The position numbers and the translations under genes were made by a program. Under the pieces are notes generated by a model, which saw only the letters and a program-made list of their open reading frames with translations, made no database searches and was not told the DNA's origin. Of a stretch of DNA of 64,000 bases, positions 30,450 through 39,768 are shown in pieces (the first letter of the stretch is position 1; every line of letters starts with the position of its first letter). The stretch lies in assembly GCF_029958905.1 (NCBI RefSeq), contig NZ_CP124614.1, positions 186,001 through 250,000 of the forward strand, in the 5' to 3' direction. This DNA is from Vibrio sp. YMD68. Its GTDB lineage: Bacteria; Pseudomonadota; Gammaproteobacteria; Enterobacterales; Vibrionaceae.

Positions 30450-31178
30450 TTAAGCTAGGTAAGTGTCTAGCTCTTCACTGCCACCGATGTGTTTACCACC
30501 GATAAATACTTGAGGAACCGTTGATTTACCAGTAACAGCGCGAAGGCTAACGGTGGTCGCATCTTTACCCAGTACCACTTCTTCGAAGTTCAAACCGTTA
30601 TCAATCAGAGCCTGTTTTGCTTTCACACAGAATGGGCAGCCTGGTTTTGTGAAGACCGTGATTGATTCTTGTGCTTTGTAGTCTGGTGCAATGTAGCCAA
30701 GCATGGTGTCAGCGTCTGAAACTTTGAACGGGTCGCCTGGTTCGTTTGCTTCGATGAACATTTTCTCTACCACACCATCTTTGACTAGCATGCTGTAGCG
30801 CCATGAACGCTTACCAAAGCCAATGTCACCTTTGTCTACCAGCATGCCCATACCATCGGTGAATTCAGTGTTGCCATCTGGGATGAATGTGATGTTGTCT
30901 GCTTCTTGGTCATTTTTCCAAGCGTTCATAACAAACGTATCGTTTACAGAAACACATAGAATGTCGTCAACACCGTGCTCTTGGAATACAGGAAATAGCT
31001 CGTTATAACGTGGTAGATGGCTTGAAGAACATGTTGGTGTAAATGCACCAGGCAAGCTAAATACAATAACGGTTTTGCCTTTGAAAAGTTCTTCTGTTGT
31101 TACGTTTACCCAATCATCACCTTGGCGTGTTGGAAAAGTAACCTGTGGTACGTTTTGGCCTTCTTTAGATGTAAACAT
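30450..31178 (-). CDS. Peroxiredoxin-glutaredoxin hybrid
   Basis: A 242-residue fusion. Residues 1 to about 160 are a Prx5-type peroxiredoxin with the peroxidatic cysteine in [17 protein letters not shown]. Residues about 170-242 are a glutaredoxin domain with [11 protein letters not shown] as the CxxC active site and [13 protein letters not shown] as the glutathione-binding segment. The fused glutaredoxin lets the enzyme use glutathione directly to reduce peroxides. It is divergent from oxyR across a gap with an OxyR-type site, so induction by peroxide is expected. Confidence 0.95.
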   Translation of the reverse strand: MFTSKEGQNVPQVTFPTRQGDDWVNVTTEELFKGKTVIVFSLPGAFTPTCSSSHLPRYNELFPVFQEHGVDDILCVSVNDTFVMNAWKNDQEADNITFIPDGNTEFTDGMGMLVDKGDIGFGKRSWRYSMLVKDGVVEKMFIEANEPGDPFKVSDADTMLGYIAPDYKAQESITVFTKPGCPFCVKAKQALIDNGLNFEEVVLGKDATTVSLRAVTGKSTVPQVFIGGKHIGGSEELDTYLA

Positions 31179-31287
31179 AATGATTTCCTAGTATTTAAGT
31201 TTAATGAGTTACTGTGAGTCTTAGTCAGCGCTTTGCTGTGCTCCGTTTTGTTGAAGCTATTATTAACAATTTTCTTTGATAGGAATA

Positions 31288-31324
31288 ATCGTTTGGTGCT
31301 ATCGTTTCAATAGGTGTTTTCTAT
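31288..31324. promoter_or_regulatory. OxyR binding site between prx and oxyR
   Basis: Four contact blocks at exact 11-bp spacing: ATCG (31288), CTAT (31299), ATAG (31310) and CTAT (31321). This is the ATAG-N7-CTAT-N7-ATAG-N7-CTAT layout of oxidised OxyR with one imperfect block. An extra ATAG lies at 31279. Confidence 0.75.
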
Positions 31325-31367
31325 TGAGGTATGTGGCCTCTTAAACTGACGTTGAGTATGAGTCTAT

Positions 31368-32255
31368 ATGAACATTCGTGATTTAGAATATTTAGTTGCA
31401 TTAGCTGAGCATCAGCACTTCCGCAAAGCCGCAGAATCTTGTTTTGTGAGTCAGCCAACCTTGAGTGGGCAAATACGTAAGTTGGAAGATGAAATCGGCA
31501 CCGCTCTGCTGGAACGAAATAGTCGTAAAGTTCTTTTTACTGATTCAGGGTTGCAGCTTGTCGAACAAGCAAAAATTATTCTTTCCGAAGTGACGCGATT
31601 TAAAGACATGGCGAGTGGGCAAAGTGGGGAGATGGTTGGCCCAATGAATATTGGCTTTATTCCCACGGTCGGCCCCTATATTTTGCCAAGAATTATCCCA
31701 CAGCTGAAAGCCGCGTATCCAGAACTTGAGATGTTCTTACATGAATCTCAAACTCATGATTTAGTCAGGCAGCTGCAAGACGGGAAATTAGATTGTCTGG
31801 TCCTAGCATCGGTGGCTGAGACGGCTCCTTTTAAAGAAATAGAGCTTTATAATGAATCACTTTCTTTAGCGGTGCCTTGCGATCATGAGTGGGCTGGTCT
31901 CGAATTTTTAAATGTCGACGAGCTGAATGGGCGCACAGTATTAATGCTCGGAGATGGGCACTGTTTACGTGACCAAGCACTAGGTTATTGTTTTGCTGCA
32001 GGGGCAAAAGAAGATAAACGATTCAAAGCCACGAGCTTAGAAACGCTGCGGAATATGGTGGCAGCTGGGGGCGGCATTACTTTGCTTCCAGAGCTTTCAG
32101 TCCCTAAAGAGTCAACCAAAGATGGGGTTTGCTACGTAAAAAAAATGGAGCCTCAGCCATCAAGAAAAATCGTGTTGGTCTATCGACCTGGCTCACCATT
32201 GCGGGCTCGTTTTGAACAGTTAGGCGGAACCATTCAGTCGATATTGCAAGCTTAA
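31368..32255 (+). CDS. oxyR: Hydrogen-peroxide-sensing LysR-family regulator OxyR
   Basis: A 295-residue LysR-type activator. The N-terminal helix-turn-helix is MNIRDLEYLVALAEHQHFRK followed by AAESCFVSQPTLSGQIRKLE. The redox-sensing pair is in GDGHCLRDQALGYC, matching Cys199 and Cys208 of E. coli OxyR with the same eight-residue spacing. It is divergent from prx, with an OxyR-type site between them, so it likely controls both prx and itself. It ends at a bidirectional terminator. Confidence 0.95.
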   Translation: MNIRDLEYLVALAEHQHFRKAAESCFVSQPTLSGQIRKLEDEIGTALLERNSRKVLFTDSGLQLVEQAKIILSEVTRFKDMASGQSGEMVGPMNIGFIPTVGPYILPRIIPQLKAAYPELEMFLHESQTHDLVRQLQDGKLDCLVLASVAETAPFKEIELYNESLSLAVPCDHEWAGLEFLNVDELNGRTVLMLGDGHCLRDQALGYCFAAGAKEDKRFKATSLETLRNMVAAGGGITLLPELSVPKESTKDGVCYVKKMEPQPSRKIVLVYRPGSPLRARFEQLGGTIQSILQA

Positions 32256-32283
32256 TCAAAAATGGCTGCAAATATAAAGGAAT

Positions 32284-32315
32284 AAAAAAGGGTTGGCATT
32301 GCCAACCCTTTTTGC
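32284..32315. terminator. Bidirectional terminator between oxyR and mrcA
   Basis: AAAAAGGGTTGGC, short ATT loop, GCCAACCCTTTTT. A and T tracts on both sides allow it to end both convergent genes. Confidence 0.92.
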
Positions 32316-32325
32316 TGTTTCCGAG

Positions 32326-34917
32326 TTAAAACAGCTCTTCACTGCTAGAGCTAGAATAAATCGTATCGGTGATCGATTCTTCAACATATTCTGTTGGCGC
32401 TGTCCCCTCTAGGAAGTATTCAAACATCGAGCTTGAATCAAACTTATTCGTCAAAAGGCCGGAATCTCTATCGATTCGAACGCGTACAATGTTGTTAGGC
32501 AGCTGTTTTGACTGAATCGGAACGCCGTCTAAAGCCACTTGCATAAAGTCAACCCACGCAGGTTGTGCTGTTTTTGCGCCAGCCTCACCTCCGGTGATTT
32601 GGTTCTTATCTAGGTTTTTATTGGCGGTGGTTTGCCCCAGTTTCCGATTGTGGTTGTCAAAGCCAACCCACGCGGTAGCAACAATGCCTGGGCCGTAGCC
32701 GTTGTACCAAGCGTCTTTAGAGTCATTGGTGGTCCCGGTTTTACCGCCGATATCTCGGCGTTTGAGCGGTTGTGCGCGCCACCCTGTGCCGTTCCAGCCT
32801 GTACCATCACGCCAGTTGCCGCCACCCCAAACATTGCTGTACATCATTTCGCGCATTAAGAATGCGGTTTGTTCAGAGATAACTTGTGGTGCATATTGAG
32901 GTTGATCAAGGTCGACATCCTGCTCCATAAATTCGTTGCTATCACTATTACTATCACTGTCTAAGGTAGTGAGCATGTCACAATGTTCACGACATATTGT
33001 TTTTGGAGTAGCTTGCCATTCGATGTCACCAAATCGGCTCTCGACACGGCTAATATAAAATGGGTCGACATAATAACCGCCATTGGCAAAAACCGAGTAG
33101 CCTTGGGCCATTTTCACCGGAGTAAGACTGCCGGCACCCAGTGCGATGGTTTCAGAGCGAGGCAGTTGGTCAATGTCAAATCCAAAGCGAGTTAAGTATT
33201 CTCGAGATTCATCCAAACCAACCGCACGAAGCACTCGAACCGCCATGACGTTTTTAGATTGCGCAAGCCCAATACGCACACGAGTTGGGCCAATATACGT
33301 TGGTGGTGAATTACGTGGCCGCCATGCTGTACCCTGACTCTTATCCCATTGATTGATCGGTGCATCGTTAATCAGAGTGGCGAGCGTCATGCCTTGATCC
33401 ATTGCTGCAGCATAGATAAATGGCTTAATACTGGAGCCCACTTGTCGAACTGATTGAGTGGCGCGGTTAAATTTGTTGTGCACGAAGTTAAAGCCACCGA
33501 CGAGTGACAAAATAGCCCCGTTTTCTGGATTCATGGCGACAAAAGCAGTATTGGCATTGGGAACTTGGCTTAAACGCCAGATAGGTTCAATATCGAGTTT
33601 GGCAATGTCGTCATTGCTCTCGTCTGAGGCAATCTCTGAAATCACTTCACTCTCAAGGCTCGGCTCGGCCTGTTCTGCGGTGTTACGAACCCAGATTTGT
33701 TCACCCACGGATAAAATATCTGAGGCCGACTTTGGTTCTGGACCTTGGCGGTCATCGGTTAAAAAGCGGCGAGCCCAATTCATTTGTGCCCATTCGACTT
33801 GTTGCGGGCCATGATTCTTCACCCAAATAAACGCGGTGTTGCCTTGAGTATCAGTGACGATGGCAGGCAGCAATGCGCCATAAGTCGGTTCTTTTGCTAG
33901 GTGACGTCGAAATTCTTGGTCAGTATTCAGTGTTGGCGCTTTTGTCCATACGACTTTTTCTGCACCTCGGTAACCATGACGTTCATCGTAGGCCAGGAGA
34001 TTATCAATCGCGGCCTTATTGGCGGCCTGTTGTAATTTAGAATCAACCGTGGTGTAAACGCTCATACCTTGCGTATAAGCGGCTTCGCCATGTTGTTCAA
34101 CCATCCAAGCGCGTGCTAATTCAGCGACATACGGCGCACTCAGTTCTATTTCTGCACTGTGATAGCGAGATTCGATTTTTTCAGCTCTCGCGTCTTCAAA
34201 TTCGGCTTGAGTAATGTAATTTTCATCGAACATGCGTCGCAGTACGACATTACGTCGACTCGTGGCTCTTTCGAGCGAATAAATCGGGTTCATGGTCGAC
34301 GGCGCTTTTGGCATACCAGCAAGCGTGGCTAATTCGCTGAGAGTCAGATCGTTGAGTTCGCGCCCGAAGTAGGTTTGCGCTGCCGCACCAAAGCCATAAG
34401 AGCGATAACCCAAGAAAATCTTGTTAACGTATAACTGCATGATTTCCTGTTTGCTTAGCGATTGTTCAATCCTAATCGCCAGGAATATCTCTTTGATCTT
34501 TCTTATTATTTTCTTCTCATTGGTCAAGAAAAAGTTGCGTGCTAGTTGCTGAGTGATCGTACTCGCCCCTTGCTTTGCTGATCCTGACATCGCCACGACG
34601 ATGGCGGCACGAGCAATACCAATCGGGTCAATACCGTAGTGGCTGTAAAAACGGCTGTCTTCGGTCGCGATGAGAGCTTCAATTAAGTGCTGAGGAATAT
34701 CTTGATATTCAACGGGTGTTCGGCGTTTTTCCCCAAACTGTGCGATTAATTTGCCATCTTGACTGAATACTTGCATCGGAGCTTCAAGCTCAACGTGTCG
34801 TAATTCTTCTACGTCTGGTAGGTCAGGTTTTACGTAAAAGTAGAAACCAATGATCGTACTGACTCCAAGAATCATGCAAACCAATGTGAATATAAATAGT
34901 CGCTTTATGAACTTCAC
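32326..34917 (-). CDS. mrcA: Penicillin-binding protein 1A (bifunctional peptidoglycan synthase)
   Basis: An 863-residue class A penicillin-binding protein. An N-terminal membrane anchor (LFIFTLVCMILGVSTIIGFY) is followed by the GT51 glycosyltransferase (ATEDSRFYSHYGIDPIG, GASTITQQLARN) and an OB-type insert. The transpeptidase motifs are GSSIKPFIYAA (SxxK), SKN and GKTGTTNDSKDAW (KTG). It makes and cross-links septal and lateral wall glycan. It is divergent from pilMNOPQ, a conserved arrangement (ponA-pilM) in many gammaproteobacteria. Confidence 0.96.
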   Translation of the reverse strand: MKFIKRLFIFTLVCMILGVSTIIGFYFYVKPDLPDVEELRHVELEAPMQVFSQDGKLIAQFGEKRRTPVEYQDIPQHLIEALIATEDSRFYSHYGIDPIGIARAAIVVAMSGSAKQGASTITQQLARNFFLTNEKKIIRKIKEIFLAIRIEQSLSKQEIMQLYVNKIFLGYRSYGFGAAAQTYFGRELNDLTLSELATLAGMPKAPSTMNPIYSLERATSRRNVVLRRMFDENYITQAEFEDARAEKIESRYHSAEIELSAPYVAELARAWMVEQHGEAAYTQGMSVYTTVDSKLQQAANKAAIDNLLAYDERHGYRGAEKVVWTKAPTLNTDQEFRRHLAKEPTYGALLPAIVTDTQGNTAFIWVKNHGPQQVEWAQMNWARRFLTDDRQGPEPKSASDILSVGEQIWVRNTAEQAEPSLESEVISEIASDESNDDIAKLDIEPIWRLSQVPNANTAFVAMNPENGAILSLVGGFNFVHNKFNRATQSVRQVGSSIKPFIYAAAMDQGMTLATLINDAPINQWDKSQGTAWRPRNSPPTYIGPTRVRIGLAQSKNVMAVRVLRAVGLDESREYLTRFGFDIDQLPRSETIALGAGSLTPVKMAQGYSVFANGGYYVDPFYISRVESRFGDIEWQATPKTICREHCDMLTTLDSDSNSDSNEFMEQDVDLDQPQYAPQVISEQTAFLMREMMYSNVWGGGNWRDGTGWNGTGWRAQPLKRRDIGGKTGTTNDSKDAWYNGYGPGIVATAWVGFDNHNRKLGQTTANKNLDKNQITGGEAGAKTAQPAWVDFMQVALDGVPIQSKQLPNNIVRVRIDRDSGLLTNKFDSSSMFEYFLEGTAPTEYVEESITDTIYSSSSSEELF

Positions 34918-35057
34918 CGAAGAATCCCTGATTAGTAGAGGTAGCTAAAGTGCAACCCCTTGTATTCTAAAATAAAAAATAACTAAGTTTTATATGACGG
35001 TGCTAACGCTAGCAACGATCTCTACTGTTGGTCAATAGAGCCACTGGAGCAAAACAC

Positions 35058-36056
35058 ATGGGTAAACCATTAATAACTGGTATAGATATTGGCCACTATA
35101 GTATTAAAGCCGTGGTCTTAAAGCCAGCAAGTGATGACTATTCACTGGTAAGTTTTAAAGAATTGCCCATTTCAGGTGATGTATTCTCTGATAATCACAC
35201 CGTAAATCATCAACAAATTGTCAATAAGTTAAAAGAGCTACGAAAATTTCTCCCTATTTGGAGTAAAAGGGTCGCGATTGCTATTCCTGATAACGCGGTG
35301 ATCAGCAAAGTACTGCAAATTGACAGCGATCTTGACGAGCGTGAGACAGAGTTTGCCATCTATCAAGGCTTCTCCCATCAGTCTCCCTTCCCCATTGAAG
35401 AACTCAGTTTGGACTTTGTGCGGGTTGATAACGACAGCAAAACGCAGACCGTTGCCTATCAAGTTTATGCCACCAAAAAAGACGTGGTTGACAGTCGTTA
35501 TCAATCCATCAAAAAAGCCGGGTTTTTGCCGATCGTGTGTGACGTTCAAGCTCATGGGTTAGTGAGCGTTTGGCGGCAGGCAGCAAAAATGACCGCCAAC
35601 ACAGATTGGTTGTTGGTGGATGTTGGATACACCCAAACCTCTCTGTGTATGGACTTTGATAATAAGGCTCATTTTAGTAAAGAGATGGCTATTGGGACGC
35701 AATACCTAGAGCAATCTTCATCACCGATGAATGCGTTACTTGAGAAGAGAATCGATCAATTTATTCAGTTGATGATTGACCGAATTCAACGGCAAATACA
35801 GATGTTGCTGTCCGTGAACGGCAATTCAGCAGTGAAAGGAATTTGGCTGTCTGGGGGCGGCGCGACAACGCCAATGTTGGTTGAAGAGATTCAGCGTCGG
35901 CTTTGTATTGAATGCCAGGTTCTAAATCCTCTGTCTTTATTGGGGCGCTCACGGACTAGAAAGCCACATCATTACAGTGATTTGCATGGTTTTAATACCG
36001 CCGTGGGGATCGCAATGAGAGGTCACGATTGGCTGGAGGTTCAACATGCTCTATAG
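35058..36056 (+). CDS. pilM: Type IV pilus assembly protein PilM
   Basis: A 332-residue actin-like cytoplasmic ATP-binding protein of the pilus alignment complex. It begins ITGIDIGHYSIKAVVLKP (phosphate-1 motif) and has LLVDVGYTQTSL (phosphate-2) and IWLSGGGATTPMLVEEI (adenosine) motifs. The frame is open ten codons further upstream, but the ATG at 35058 follows GGAG by 9 bases and gives the normal start. It overlaps pilN by 11 bp. It binds the N-terminal tail of PilN. Confidence 0.93.
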   Translation: MGKPLITGIDIGHYSIKAVVLKPASDDYSLVSFKELPISGDVFSDNHTVNHQQIVNKLKELRKFLPIWSKRVAIAIPDNAVISKVLQIDSDLDERETEFAIYQGFSHQSPFPIEELSLDFVRVDNDSKTQTVAYQVYATKKDVVDSRYQSIKKAGFLPIVCDVQAHGLVSVWRQAAKMTANTDWLLVDVGYTQTSLCMDFDNKAHFSKEMAIGTQYLEQSSSPMNALLEKRIDQFIQLMIDRIQRQIQMLLSVNGNSAVKGIWLSGGGATTPMLVEEIQRRLCIECQVLNPLSLLGRSRTRKPHHYSDLHGFNTAVGIAMRGHDWLEVQHAL

Positions 36057-36756
36057 CGTAAACCTTCTACCCTGGCGAGATGATAAGCGTAAAAAGCACA
36101 AAAGACGATTTTTCAGCTTGATCGTGCTGTCAATTCTGGTCTCTTTTTTACTGCAATATCTGGCCGGTTGGTACTTCATCGCAGAACTTAATCAACAGCA
36201 AGGGCGAATTAATTATTTTACCCGATACATTGAACAGCTCGATCAAAAAATCAATGAACTGAAGCTAACCGAGCAAGACCATGCGGCATTACTTACTCGA
36301 TTATCTGTCGTGGAAGAACTGCAATCCTCGCGCAATAAAAGCACTGAATTTATGGTTGAAATACAGAAGTTGGTACCGGAAGGGGTGTACGTCGACAAGA
36401 TAAAAATGAAGGGCAACGAAATAGAGATGAAAGGGATCAGCGATAGTACTGCGCATTTGGCGACGATGCTGGATAATCTCGAAAAGTCTTCATTTTTAGA
36501 TGATGTTTCTATGCATTCCATCATCCACGATCAAAAACGTTTTGGTCAAAGCTATCAGACTTTCGAAGCGTCTTTTCGCATTGCAGTGACCGATGAAAGC
36601 CCTCTCGAAGATGGTGTTAGCCAAGTGCGACCTAGTGGCCAGATACCGAGTAAAAAGATAGCCGATAAAGAACGTGGCCGTTCAATGTGGTTAGCGAGCT
36701 TGAATTTTCATTACTGTGTTGAAGAGCCAGATGGCATGGGAGCTCTGCATGGTTAA
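36046..36756 (+). CDS. pilN: Type IV pilus assembly protein PilN with C-terminal extension
   Basis: An inner-membrane protein of the PilMNOP complex. It starts with the PilM-binding motif VNLLPWRDD at residues 5-13, then one membrane span near 24-44 (SLIVLSILVSFLLQYL), a coiled coil and a ferredoxin-like periplasmic domain ending about residue 185 (FEASFRIAV). The frame then continues about 45 residues, longer than the usual 180-195. The tail overlaps the preferred pilO start by 8 bp. The extension may be genuine or reflect an altered stop. Confidence 0.92.
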   Translation: MLYSVNLLPWRDDKRKKHKRRFFSLIVLSILVSFLLQYLAGWYFIAELNQQQGRINYFTRYIEQLDQKINELKLTEQDHAALLTRLSVVEELQSSRNKSTEFMVEIQKLVPEGVYVDKIKMKGNEIEMKGISDSTAHLATMLDNLEKSSFLDDVSMHSIIHDQKRFGQSYQTFEASFRIAVTDESPLEDGVSQVRPSGQIPSKKIADKERGRSMWLASLNFHYCVEEPDGMGALHG

Positions 36757-37339
36757 TTTTCGAGATCTGGACATCGATGAAGTGACCGAGTGGCCTTTAT
36801 TGCCTCAGGTGATGGTATTGCTGCTACTCCTTATTCTCTTACAGGGCGTTGGTAGCTGGTTTTATATTTTACCTAAAATAGAACAGCTTGAAGCACTGAA
36901 AAATGAAGAGCAAACACTGAAGTCAACCTTGCGAATAAAAGCCAATAAAGCGGCCACTCTACCCGTATTACGTGCTCAGCTTGATGAGCTAGAAGAACGA
37001 TACGATTACCTGTTGCGTCAGTTACCGGAACAGAAAGAGTTGGCAAGCATGTTGGCATCGGTCAATGAGTTTGGCTTAAAGAATTCACTGACCTTCACGC
37101 GTATCGATTGGGGTCAAAGGCAGAATCAGACGTTTCTGTATCGGTTGCCTCTCAACTTTGAACTGACGGGAAGTTACGACAACATCGGTCATTTTTCAGA
37201 GGCCATTGCGAACCTACCAAGAATCATCGTTCTTGAAGACATTGATTGGCAACGAGTGAGCCAAGAAAGCAGCACATTGCATTTCCGTGTACGCGCATAT
37301 ACCTATCAATTCAAAGCGGAGGTCAAAGATGAAGGCTAA
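36749..37339 (+). CDS. pilO: Type IV pilus assembly protein PilO
   Basis: A 196-residue inner-membrane partner of PilN. It has a short cytoplasmic tail (MVNFRDLDIDEVTEWPLL), one membrane span near 19-40, a coiled coil about 45-90 (EQLEALKNEEQTLKSTL) and a periplasmic domain. Upstream in-frame starts exist at 36716 and 36731. I choose the ATG at 36749 because GGGAG lies 6 bases before it and the product starts as usual for PilO. It overlaps pilP by 11 bp. Confidence 0.92.
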   Translation: MVNFRDLDIDEVTEWPLLPQVMVLLLLLILLQGVGSWFYILPKIEQLEALKNEEQTLKSTLRIKANKAATLPVLRAQLDELEERYDYLLRQLPEQKELASMLASVNEFGLKNSLTFTRIDWGQRQNQTFLYRLPLNFELTGSYDNIGHFSEAIANLPRIIVLEDIDWQRVSQESSTLHFRVRAYTYQFKAEVKDEG

Positions 37340-37844
37340 TGGTTTTTTTCTTTTTCTCTGCGCGGGCTTTCTGATCGGTTGCCAAGCCAACAATGACTCG
37401 ATCGATGAGTATATTCAGGCCATTGAATCCCAGGCCCGTAAAGAGGTTGTTCGCCTAGAGCCCGTGATTATGTTTCAAGCTTCCGCTTACCAAAGTACTG
37501 AACTTCGTGAACCGTTTTTTTTACCCAGTGCGGCACTGGTGCAAGAGCAGGCCATGGTTAAAAAAGATTGTTGGCAACCCCCAAAGCGAACCAAATCAGG
37601 GCCGCTTGAACGCTATCCAATGAGTAAGTTGAGATTAAAAGGCGTCATGGGGAGTGCGAATAGGGTGTCAGCGCTCGTCCAAACACCTAAAGGTCAAGTG
37701 GTCAACGTGAGTGAGGGGCAGTTTATTGGTCTTAATAACGGCAGAGTCACTAGGGTGACATCTCATTATGTGTTGATCAATGAAACGCTGCCCGATGGCC
37801 TAGGTTGCTGGAGTAAGCGTAACGTCAAGCTTGCTCTTAAATAG
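37329..37844 (+). CDS. pilP: Type IV pilus assembly lipoprotein PilP
   Basis: A 171-residue lipoprotein that links PilNO to the secretin PilQ. A lipobox GFLIGC (lipidated Cys at residue 17) ends a short signal sequence, and the C-terminal beta domain reads SKLRLKGVMGSANRVSALVQ to the end. The frame is open 14 codons upstream within pilO, but GGAGG lies 7 bases before the ATG at 37329 and the signal peptide begins there. Confidence 0.92.
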   Translation: MKANGFFLFLCAGFLIGCQANNDSIDEYIQAIESQARKEVVRLEPVIMFQASAYQSTELREPFFLPSAALVQEQAMVKKDCWQPPKRTKSGPLERYPMSKLRLKGVMGSANRVSALVQTPKGQVVNVSEGQFIGLNNGRVTRVTSHYVLINETLPDGLGCWSKRNVKLALK

Positions 37845-37885
37845 AATTATTTGTTTGAGATATCATCATGATTAAAGGATTAACA

Positions 37886-39580
37886 ATGAAAATAGCGACA
37901 GTTTGTTCGTTATTCACCGTCACTCTACTGAGTATTCTACTCACCAGTGGTGATGTGTTGGCAGCCGACACAAATCAATTGAAGAGCATTGATTTTCGAG
38001 TGGATGGTGACAAAAGCGCGCGCATTATTATCGAACTAGCCAGTCCCTCTTCGGTTGTTGATTTGCAGAAAGTACAAGAAGGGTTGAGTATTGAGCTACT
38101 GCAAACCGATGTCAGTGATGAGCAGTTGTATCTACTCGATGTCAACGATTTCGGCACAGTGGTGGAAAATATAGAGGTATTTCGTAAAGAGCCGAGTACT
38201 TTGTTGGTGGCGTCCATCAGTGGTGATTATGATTATAACTACAGCTTGAAAGGGAAGTACCTTGATGTTGTGGTGACTCAAGCCAAAGCCGTTCAAAAGC
38301 CTAAGCAGGCCAGTCTACTCGAAAAAGAAGGCAAGCTGATTTCAATAAACTTCCAAGATATCCCGGTAAGGAATGTCTTGCAGCTCATCGCCGATTACAA
38401 CGCATTTAACTTAGTCGTGTCTGACTCGGTGTCTGGTAACCTTACCTTGCGCTTAGACGGGGTGCCTTGGCAACAGGTTCTCGATATTATCTTGCAAGTC
38501 AAAGGCCTGGATAAAAGAGTGGAAGGGAATGTTATTTTGGTCGCGCCAACTGCAGAGCTTGATTTGCAAGAACAACAAAAACTCGAAAAATCCCGCCTTG
38601 CTGAGGAGTTAGGTGATCTCTCTTCCGACATTCTCAAAATTAACTTTGCTAAAGCTTCCGATATTGCCGATATGATTGGCGGTGATGGCCCTGTGAGTAT
38701 GCTGTCCGATCGTGGTTCCATCAGCATTGATGAACGAACCAATTCTTTACTGATTCGTGAGTTGCCTGACAATATTGAGATCATTCGTGACATTGTTTCT
38801 TCACTCGATATCCCGGTAAAGCAAGTGCAGATTGAAGCTCGCATAGTGACCATTAATGAAGGCAACATGGATGAGCTAGGTGTTCGTTGGGGGTTTACTA
38901 ATACCAATGGGAATAATACCGCAGGGGGATCTATAGAAAGTAACTTATGGCAAGTAGGCGCGTTGGCGGGGGATGAGTTGCCCATTGATGACTTTCTCAA
39001 TGTTAATTTAGGCGCGACGTCAGCGAATGCTTCATCAATCGCGTTTCAAGTGGCCAAATTAGGCTCAGACATGTTACTTGATCTTGAACTGTCGGCATTA
39101 CAGCGTGAATCGAAGGCAGAGATTATTTCTAGCCCCCGTTTAATCACAACCAATAAAAAACCAGCCTATATTGAGCAAGGGACCGAAATTCCGTATCTAG
39201 AGTCCTCGTCTAGTGGCGCAACGACCGTGGCATTTAAAAAAGCGGTCTTAAGTTTGAAAGTCACCCCTCAAATCACTCCAGACAATCGTTTAGTGCTTGA
39301 TTTAAGTGTGACTCAAGACAGGCCGGGAGAAATCGTTAAGACGGGAACCGGGGAGGCGGTGGCGATTGACACACAAAGAATTGGAACTCAAGTACTGGTC
39401 AATAATGGGGAAACCGTGGTGCTCGGTGGAATCTACCAGCACAGCACCACCAATTCGGTAGATAAAGTACCATTGCTTGGTGATCTACCATTATTGGGGG
39501 CGCTTTTCCGCCGAACTTATGAACAAAAAGGCAAAAGTGAACTGCTAATTTTCGTGACTCCGAAAGTAATTCTCCAGTAG
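37886..39580 (+). CDS. pilQ: Type IV pilus secretin PilQ
   Basis: A 564-residue outer-membrane secretin. A signal peptide (residues 1 to about 28, ending VLAAD) is followed by one AMIN-like beta domain and an STN/N0 domain (ISINFQDIPVRNVLQLIADY). An N1 domain comes next, then the secretin core ending VDKVPLLGDLPLLGALFRR. It is shorter than Pseudomonas PilQ, with one AMIN domain. Two ATGs are possible, 37868 and 37886; I prefer 37886 because AAAGGA lies 6 bases upstream. It forms the pore for pilus exit and DNA uptake in vibrios (family knowledge). Confidence 0.93.
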   Translation: MKIATVCSLFTVTLLSILLTSGDVLAADTNQLKSIDFRVDGDKSARIIIELASPSSVVDLQKVQEGLSIELLQTDVSDEQLYLLDVNDFGTVVENIEVFRKEPSTLLVASISGDYDYNYSLKGKYLDVVVTQAKAVQKPKQASLLEKEGKLISINFQDIPVRNVLQLIADYNAFNLVVSDSVSGNLTLRLDGVPWQQVLDIILQVKGLDKRVEGNVILVAPTAELDLQEQQKLEKSRLAEELGDLSSDILKINFAKASDIADMIGGDGPVSMLSDRGSISIDERTNSLLIRELPDNIEIIRDIVSSLDIPVKQVQIEARIVTINEGNMDELGVRWGFTNTNGNNTAGGSIESNLWQVGALAGDELPIDDFLNVNLGATSANASSIAFQVAKLGSDMLLDLELSALQRESKAEIISSPRLITTNKKPAYIEQGTEIPYLESSSSGATTVAFKKAVLSLKVTPQITPDNRLVLDLSVTQDRPGEIVKTGTGEAVAIDTQRIGTQVLVNNGETVVLGGIYQHSTTNSVDKVPLLGDLPLLGALFRRTYEQKGKSELLIFVTPKVILQ

Positions 39581-39682
39581 TGGGGAATAAATAATCGCGA
39601 TCAACAAAAAATAAAGTTGCATTAGTGTCATCAGATCTAGATAATTTCGGGTCTTATCACGAAACATCTGTGAGGAATAGGT

Positions 39683-39729
39683 GCCACAAGCAACTATAAG
39701 ACCTGATAATCTCAGGTTACTCTTGTGGC
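39683..39729 (+). promoter_or_regulatory. Two-tier hairpin in the aroK leader
   Basis: GCCACAAG (39683-39690) pairs with CTTGTGGC (39722-39729). Inside it, ACCTGA (39701-39706) pairs with TCAGGT (39712-39717) around a 5-base loop. It lies 40 bp upstream of aroK, with no T run. Confidence 0.65.
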
Positions 39730-39768
39730 GATGTCATTGAATTAACGTTGTAAATTACTGCTAAAAAC

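Noticed and set aside
35028..35057. Ten-codon upstream extension of pilM
   Set aside because: The ATG at 35058 has GGAG at proper spacing and gives the standard N-terminus.
38395..39000. 201-codon frame antisense to pilQ
   Set aside because: Long only because of the coding bias of pilQ on the other strand; rich in Ser and Arg and with no recognisable domain.
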